Assembly: GCA_958423465.1 (NCBI GenBank)
Contig: CATZRD010000056.1
Span: 1-9,049 of the forward strand
Length of the DNA: 9,049 bases
Direction: 5' to 3'
DNA from: an uncultured Oscillospiraceae bacterium
GTDB lineage: Bacteria > Bacillota > Clostridia > Oscillospirales > Oscillospiraceae
Every line of letters begins with the position of its first letter. Positions within the stretch are counted from its first letter, which is position 1. Made by a program: the position numbers and the translations under genes. Below, one piece after another: positions 6,659-9,049 of this stretch. The notes beneath the pieces are model-generated. The model worked only from the letters and a program-made list of their open reading frames with translations. It was not told the origin of the DNA and did no database searches.

Positions 6659-6739
6659 AAGGCTTGCGGGGTTCCAAGGGGCAGAGCCCCTTGGCAGGGT
6701 GCAGGGGCAGCGCCCCTGCTGGGTTTGGGCGAAGCCCAA
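6643..6739. repeat. Array of four consecutive hairpins, probable dispersed intergenic repeat element
   Basis: The gap between yhbY and the phosphatase gene holds four perfect inverted repeats in a row. (1) CGCAAGCCTTTT (6643-6654) pairs with 6657-6668. (2) CCAAGGGGC (6674-6682) pairs with 6686-6694 around AGA. (3) GCAGGGGC (6701-6708) pairs with 6712-6719 around AGC. (4) TTGGGC (6725-6730) pairs with 6734-6739 around GAA. Stems 2 and 3 share a GGGGC/GCCCC core and stem 4 has the related GGGC/GCCC, all with 3-nt loops. No U-run follows any stem on either strand, so they are not standard terminators. The mosaic of C-rich hairpins fits the REP/MITE-like intergenic repeats of GC-rich Clostridia. 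Only one copy is visible here, so the dispersed nature is inferred. The array could protect the 3' end of the upstream mRNA or weaken read-through into yhbY. Confidence 0.75.
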
Positions 6740-6742
6740 CAC

Positions 6743-7309
6743 TCAGGCGAAGAGGTCGATCCGCTCTATATTTTGCAGGGCTTCCCCCTCAAAGGTCAGC
6801 TTCACCAGCCAGGGCATCAGGCCCTTGATCTCCTGAAACTGCGCATACCCGAAGGATCTATCGTAGTAATTCACCACGGTGCTGATCGCCGTGCCGTGGC
6901 CCCCGATGGCGACGCTCTGCCCCGGATACCGGCGCAGAACCTCCCCCAGGGCGCGGATGTTCCGCTCCTGCACCTCCCCCAGGGTCTCCCCGTCGGAGAG
7001 TTTATAGGTAAAATCGCTCCACTGGCGGCGGCAGAAGGCGTCAAAGTCCTCGATCCACCCGCTGTCCACCCGCCTCTCCCGGAAATCCTCCACCAGCCTG
7101 ATCTCCAGCCCTCTGGCCTCGGCGAAGGGCCGCACGGTTTCCACCGCCCGCCGGTAGGGGCTGGACAGCACGGCGGTGATCCCTTTATCGTCGAGATACC
7201 CGGACACCAGGACCCGGTCCCTCAGCCCCTTCTCCGTCAATCCCCTGGTGAGGTCGTCGTGATTGGTATCGTCGGACTCCGCGTGCCTGACAAAGTAGAC
7301 CTCCGTCAC
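6743..7309 (-). CDS. Histidine phosphatase (phosphoglycerate-mutase-like) family protein
   Basis: This 188-residue member of the histidine phosphatase superfamily removes phosphate through a phospho-histidine intermediate. The catalytic motif is at the N-terminus, VRHAES, with R8 and H9. R53 (SSPYRRA) and H138 (GGHGT) complete the phosphate pocket, and E78 is a candidate acid/base residue. The NHDDLTRGLTEKG segment (16-28) is a form common in Clostridia proteins of this type. The substrate is unknown; a sugar phosphate or nucleotide is possible. The start is GTG at 7309. It overlaps the rdgB stop (GTGA) and has GGAGG at 7317-7321, 7 nt upstream. It is the last gene of the rph-rdgB-phosphatase group. 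Its stop is only 3 nt from the end of the hairpin array, which would form the 3' end of its mRNA. Confidence 0.9.
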   Translation of the reverse strand: MTEVYFVRHAESDDTNHDDLTRGLTEKGLRDRVLVSGYLDDKGITAVLSSPYRRAVETVRPFAEARGLEIRLVEDFRERRVDSGWIEDFDAFCRRQWSDFTYKLSDGETLGEVQERNIRALGEVLRRYPGQSVAIGGHGTAISTVVNYYDRSFGYAQFQEIKGLMPWLVKLTFEGEALQNIERIDLFA

Positions 7310-7905
7310 TTCCGCCCCTCCGCCAGGTACGCCCTCAGCTTTTCGTCGAAAGCCGCCAGGGCCTTGCCCCGGTGGCTCACCGCCGCCTTCTCCTCCGGGG
7401 TGAGCTGGGCGTAGGTCTTGCGCAGCTGGGGCAGGAAGAACACCGGGTCATAGCCAAAGCCGCCGCCTCCCACGGGAGCGAAACCGATGGACCCGGGACA
7501 CACGCCCTCCGCCTCAATGACGTCCCCGTTGGGAAACACGCAGGCGATGGCGCTGGTAAAGTGGGCGGTACGGCTGGACGCCCCCCGCATGTTCTCCAGC
7601 AGCAGCCGGTACCGGCCCTCGTCGTCCAGCCCCGGCCCGCCGTAGCGGGCGGAGTAGACCCCGGGGGCTCCGTTCAGCGCGTCCACGCACACGCCGGAGT
7701 CGTCGGCGATGGCGGGCAGGCCGCTGGCCTCCATGACCGCCCGGGCCTTCAGCAGAGCGTTCTCCGCGAAAGTGGTCCCGGTCTCTTCCACGTCCACGTG
7801 GAGGCCCAGGTCCCCCTGAAGCACGACCTCCACCCCGTGGGCGGACAAAATAGCCTGCATTTCCGCCAGCTTGTGCTGGTTCTGCGAGGCAAGGACAAAT
7901 TTCAT
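7306..7905 (-). CDS. rdgB: RdgB/HAM1 family non-canonical purine NTP pyrophosphatase (ITP/XTP/dITP)
   Basis: This enzyme hydrolyses ITP, dITP and XTP to monophosphates and pyrophosphate, keeping deaminated purines out of DNA and RNA. The 199 residues carry the family motifs. The N-terminal SQNQHK (7-12) is the nucleotide/phosphate contact. TGTTFAENALLKA (42-54) holds metal-binding E48, ADDSG (67-71) holds the catalytic aspartate D69, GFGYDPVF (149-156) forms the base pocket, and SHRGKAL (177-183) is the C-terminal signature. The ATG at 7905 (MKFVLASQN) is chosen because it fits the family N-terminus. The frame is open 50 codons further upstream, but that stretch lies inside rph and does not resemble the family. 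The start lies 1 nt after the rph stop, and the ribosome binding site is within the last rph codons. The grouping with rph and a phosphatase suggests nucleotide and RNA housekeeping. Confidence 0.96.
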   Translation of the reverse strand: MKFVLASQNQHKLAEMQAILSAHGVEVVLQGDLGLHVDVEETGTTFAENALLKARAVMEASGLPAIADDSGVCVDALNGAPGVYSARYGGPGLDDEGRYRLLLENMRGASSRTAHFTSAIACVFPNGDVIEAEGVCPGSIGFAPVGGGGFGYDPVFFLPQLRKTYAQLTPEEKAAVSHRGKALAAFDEKLRAYLAEGRK

Positions 7906-7906
7906 A

Positions 7907-8629
7907 TCAAATATGACCTCCCAAAATATCCTTCTGCTTTTCGATGAGCTGCCGGATGCCGCCGGCGCACAGCCCCACCAGCTCCTGCTGCTCCGCCAGG
8001 GTGAAGGCCCGGCCCTCGCCGGTGCCCTGAAGCTCAATGAGCTCCCCCCGGTCATTCATGACGCAGTTGAGATCCACCATGGCGGCGCTGTCCTCCTCAT
8101 AGCAGAGGTCCAGCAGCGCCCGGTCCGCCACGATTCCGGCGGACACGGCGGCCACAAAGCCGGTGATGGGGTTTCTGCCGATCCACCCCTCCTCCACCAT
8201 CTTCCGGCAGGCCAGGGCCAGGGCGATGAAGCCGCCGGTGACGGAGGCAGTACGGGTGCCGCCGTCCCCCTGGAGCACGTCGCAGTCGATGGTAATGGTG
8301 TGGTCCCCCAGAGCGTTCAGATCCACCGCCGCGCGGAGGCTGCGGCCGATGAGCCGCTGGATCTCCGCGGACCGGGGACTCAGCTTCAGCTTGCTGATGT
8401 CCCGCTTGCTCCGCTCCCGGTTGGCCCGGGGCAGCATGCTGTACTCCGCCGTCACCCAGCCGGTTCCCTCCGGCACATGGCGGGGCGCGCCCTGCTCCAC
8501 GCTGGCGCAGCAGAGGACCTTGGTGTGTCCGCACTGGATGAGCACGCTGCCCTCGGCGTAGTCCGCGAAGCCGGGGGTAATGATCACCGGCCGAAGCTGG
8601 TCATAGTCTCTTCCGTCGATACGGGCCAT
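7907..8629 (-). CDS. rph: Ribonuclease PH
   Basis: RNase PH is a phosphate-dependent 3'-5' exoribonuclease that trims the 3' tails of tRNA precursors; the active form is a hexamer. The 240 residues match the usual length. LRPV.I..GF (12-21) and AEGSVLIQCGHTKVLCCASVE (25-45) open the fold. The phosphate-binding arginines are seen as R86 (SPRSAEIQRLIGRSLRAAVDL) and R126 (DGGTRTAS). The metal/catalytic aspartates lie in YEEDSAAMVDLN (D180, D186). The ATG at 8629 has AAGGAG at 8638-8643, 8 nt upstream. No N- or C-terminal fusion is present; in some genomes RNase PH is fused to the RdgB homologue, whereas here the two are separate but touching genes. It is the first gene of its cluster, 118 nt downstream of ftsY. 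Confidence 0.97.
   Translation of the reverse strand: MARIDGRDYDQLRPVIITPGFADYAEGSVLIQCGHTKVLCCASVEQGAPRHVPEGTGWVTAEYSMLPRANRERSKRDISKLKLSPRSAEIQRLIGRSLRAAVDLNALGDHTITIDCDVLQGDGGTRTASVTGGFIALALACRKMVEEGWIGRNPITGFVAAVSAGIVADRALLDLCYEEDSAAMVDLNCVMNDRGELIELQGTGEGRAFTLAEQQELVGLCAGGIRQLIEKQKDILGGHI
7917..7922 (-). promoter_or_regulatory. Ribosome binding site of rdgB inside the rph 3' end
   Basis: GGGAGG on the minus strand lies 11 nt before the rdgB ATG at 7905 and is formed by Gly-Gly codons near the end of rph (ILGGHI). It supports 7905 as the start and suggests coupled translation. Confidence 0.7.
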
Positions 8630-8700
8630 TGCTTATTCTCCTTCTGTTCCATTTTCCGCCCTATCCTACCAGGCACTTTCATCATCGTTGCATCATTTTG

Positions 8701-8730
8701 TTGACAATACGGCAACAGATCAGATCTAAT
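8701..8730 (+). promoter_or_regulatory. Promoter-like sequence directed antisense into ftsY
   Basis: A perfect TTGACA (8701-8706) is followed after 18 nt by TCTAAT (8725-8730, 5 of 6 to TATAAT). A second TCTAAT begins at 8730. Transcription would run rightward, antisense to the ftsY 3' end. No plus-strand gene is seen downstream in the window, so it is either a source of antisense RNA or chance within an AT-richer gap. Confidence 0.4.
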
Positions 8731-8735
8731 CTAAT

Positions 8736-8761
8736 CAGATCAGCGCGTCAGATCAGCGCGT
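8736..8761. repeat. Perfect 13-bp tandem duplication across the ftsY stop codon
   Basis: CAGATCAGCGCGT occurs at 8736-8748 and again at 8749-8761 with no gap. On the minus strand the second copy encodes the last ftsY codons and part of the stop. The first lies just after the stop, in the gap. Nearby bases (8716-8741) carry further GATC and TAATC repeats. Confidence 0.9.
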
Positions 8762-9049
8762 TGACGTACTCTCTGGCGTCGAAGGGCTGCAGATCGTCGA
8801 TGCCCTCCCCCAGGCCCACGAACTTCACCGGGACCCGCAGGGCCTGAGCGATGGCGATGACAATGCCGCCCTTGGCGGTGCCGTCCAGCTTGGTGAGGAT
8901 GATGCCGGTGCAGCCGGCGGTCTCCTGGAACTGCCTGGCCTGGATGAGACCGTTCTGGCCGGTGGTAGCGTCCAGCACCAGCAGGGTCTCCAGAGCCGCC
9001 TCCGGCAGCTCCCGGTCGATAATCCTGCCGATTTTGCTCAGCTCGTCCA
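8748..9049 (-). CDS. ftsY: Signal recognition particle receptor FtsY, C-terminal part (5' end beyond the window)
   Basis: FtsY is the membrane-associated SRP GTPase that docks SRP-ribosome complexes at the translocon. The visible 99 codons are the C-terminal part of the NG domain. They include VLDATTGQN, ILTKLDGTAKGG (the TKLD guanine-specificity motif), and GLGEGIDDLQPFD followed by the terminal helix ending NALI. The GLGEGIDDLQPF ending is typical of FtsY and separates it from Ffh, which would continue into an M domain. The frame stays open to the right edge of the window (DELSKIGRIID...), so the GTG at 8978 is an internal valine and not a start. The stop falls in a 13-bp tandem duplication. 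There is no clear intrinsic terminator after it, so some read-through to rph is possible. Confidence 0.95.
   Translation of the reverse strand, partial: DELSKIGRIIDRELPEAALETLLVLDATTGQNGLIQARQFQETAGCTGIILTKLDGTAKGGIVIAIAQALRVPVKFVGLGEGIDDLQPFDAREYVNALI

Noticed and set aside
6643..6668. First hairpin of the array read as an intrinsic terminator
   Set aside because: The stem is strong, but no T-run follows it on either strand: TTTT lies inside the stem, and the minus-strand exit is CGAAAAC.
6643..6739. CRISPR array or riboswitch
   Set aside because: The four hairpins are not equal direct repeats with spacers, and they match no riboswitch class that I recognise.
5466..6836. A 456-codon + strand frame opposite nadD/yqeK and yhbY
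   Set aside because: It runs across two well-supported minus-strand genes and the hairpin array, has no recognisable motif, and lacks a family-like start.
7906..8055. A 50-residue N-terminal extension of RdgB
   Set aside because: It lies inside rph in another frame; the family N-terminus (MKFVLAS) begins at 7905.
8630..8700. A minus-strand promoter for rph
   Set aside because: TTGTCA is present on the minus strand near 8700, but no acceptable -10 box follows at 16-18 nt, so I do not call one.

Overview
The window looks like chromosomal DNA of a GC-rich Gram-positive anaerobe. The best guess is a Clostridia gut bacterium of the Oscillospiraceae type (Flavonifractor/Intestinimonas-like). This is inferred from the gene order yhbY-nadD/yqeK-LCP-rsfS, the tandem LytR-CpsA-Psr cell-wall genes, the strong GGAGG-type ribosome binding sites, and a xanthine dehydrogenase built from separate subunits. 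No phage, IS, CRISPR or tRNA/rRNA signal was found.

Layout. (1) Bases 1-1265, + strand: the end of a molybdenum hydroxylase operon. It holds the FAD subunit (xdhB, 5' end cut off by the window) and the 2Fe-2S subunit (xdhC), which overlap by 4 nt. (2) Bases 1279-1313: a strong hairpin with an A-run on one side and a T-run on the other. It separates the convergent xdh operon and the long minus-strand block and can serve both. (3) Bases 1328-6605, minus strand, read right to left: yhbY, a fused nadD-yqeK gene, two tandem LCP genes and rsfS. Junctions are tight (15 nt, 4-nt overlap, 27 nt, 26 nt), so this is probably one operon. It joins ribosome assembly and silencing, NAD synthesis, dinucleotide-polyphosphate turnover and cell-envelope polymer attachment. 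(4) Bases 6606-6742: a gene-free gap filled by four consecutive perfect hairpins, probably a dispersed intergenic repeat, with a possible yhbY promoter at its edge. (5) Bases 6743-8629, minus strand: rph (RNase PH), rdgB (ITP/XTP pyrophosphatase) and a histidine phosphatase, with stops and starts touching or overlapping. (6) Bases 8630-8747: a 118-nt AT-richer gap with short GATC-containing repeats and a good promoter-like sequence on the + strand. (7) Bases 8748-9049, minus strand: the 3' end of ftsY.

Most of the window is well-known housekeeping content, and I do not see a convincing new multi-gene system. The items most worth a second look are the single-polypeptide NadD-YqeK fusion, the hairpin array with a possible promoter built into it, the duplicated LCP genes with repetitive acidic tails, and the promoter-like sequence aimed antisense into ftsY.
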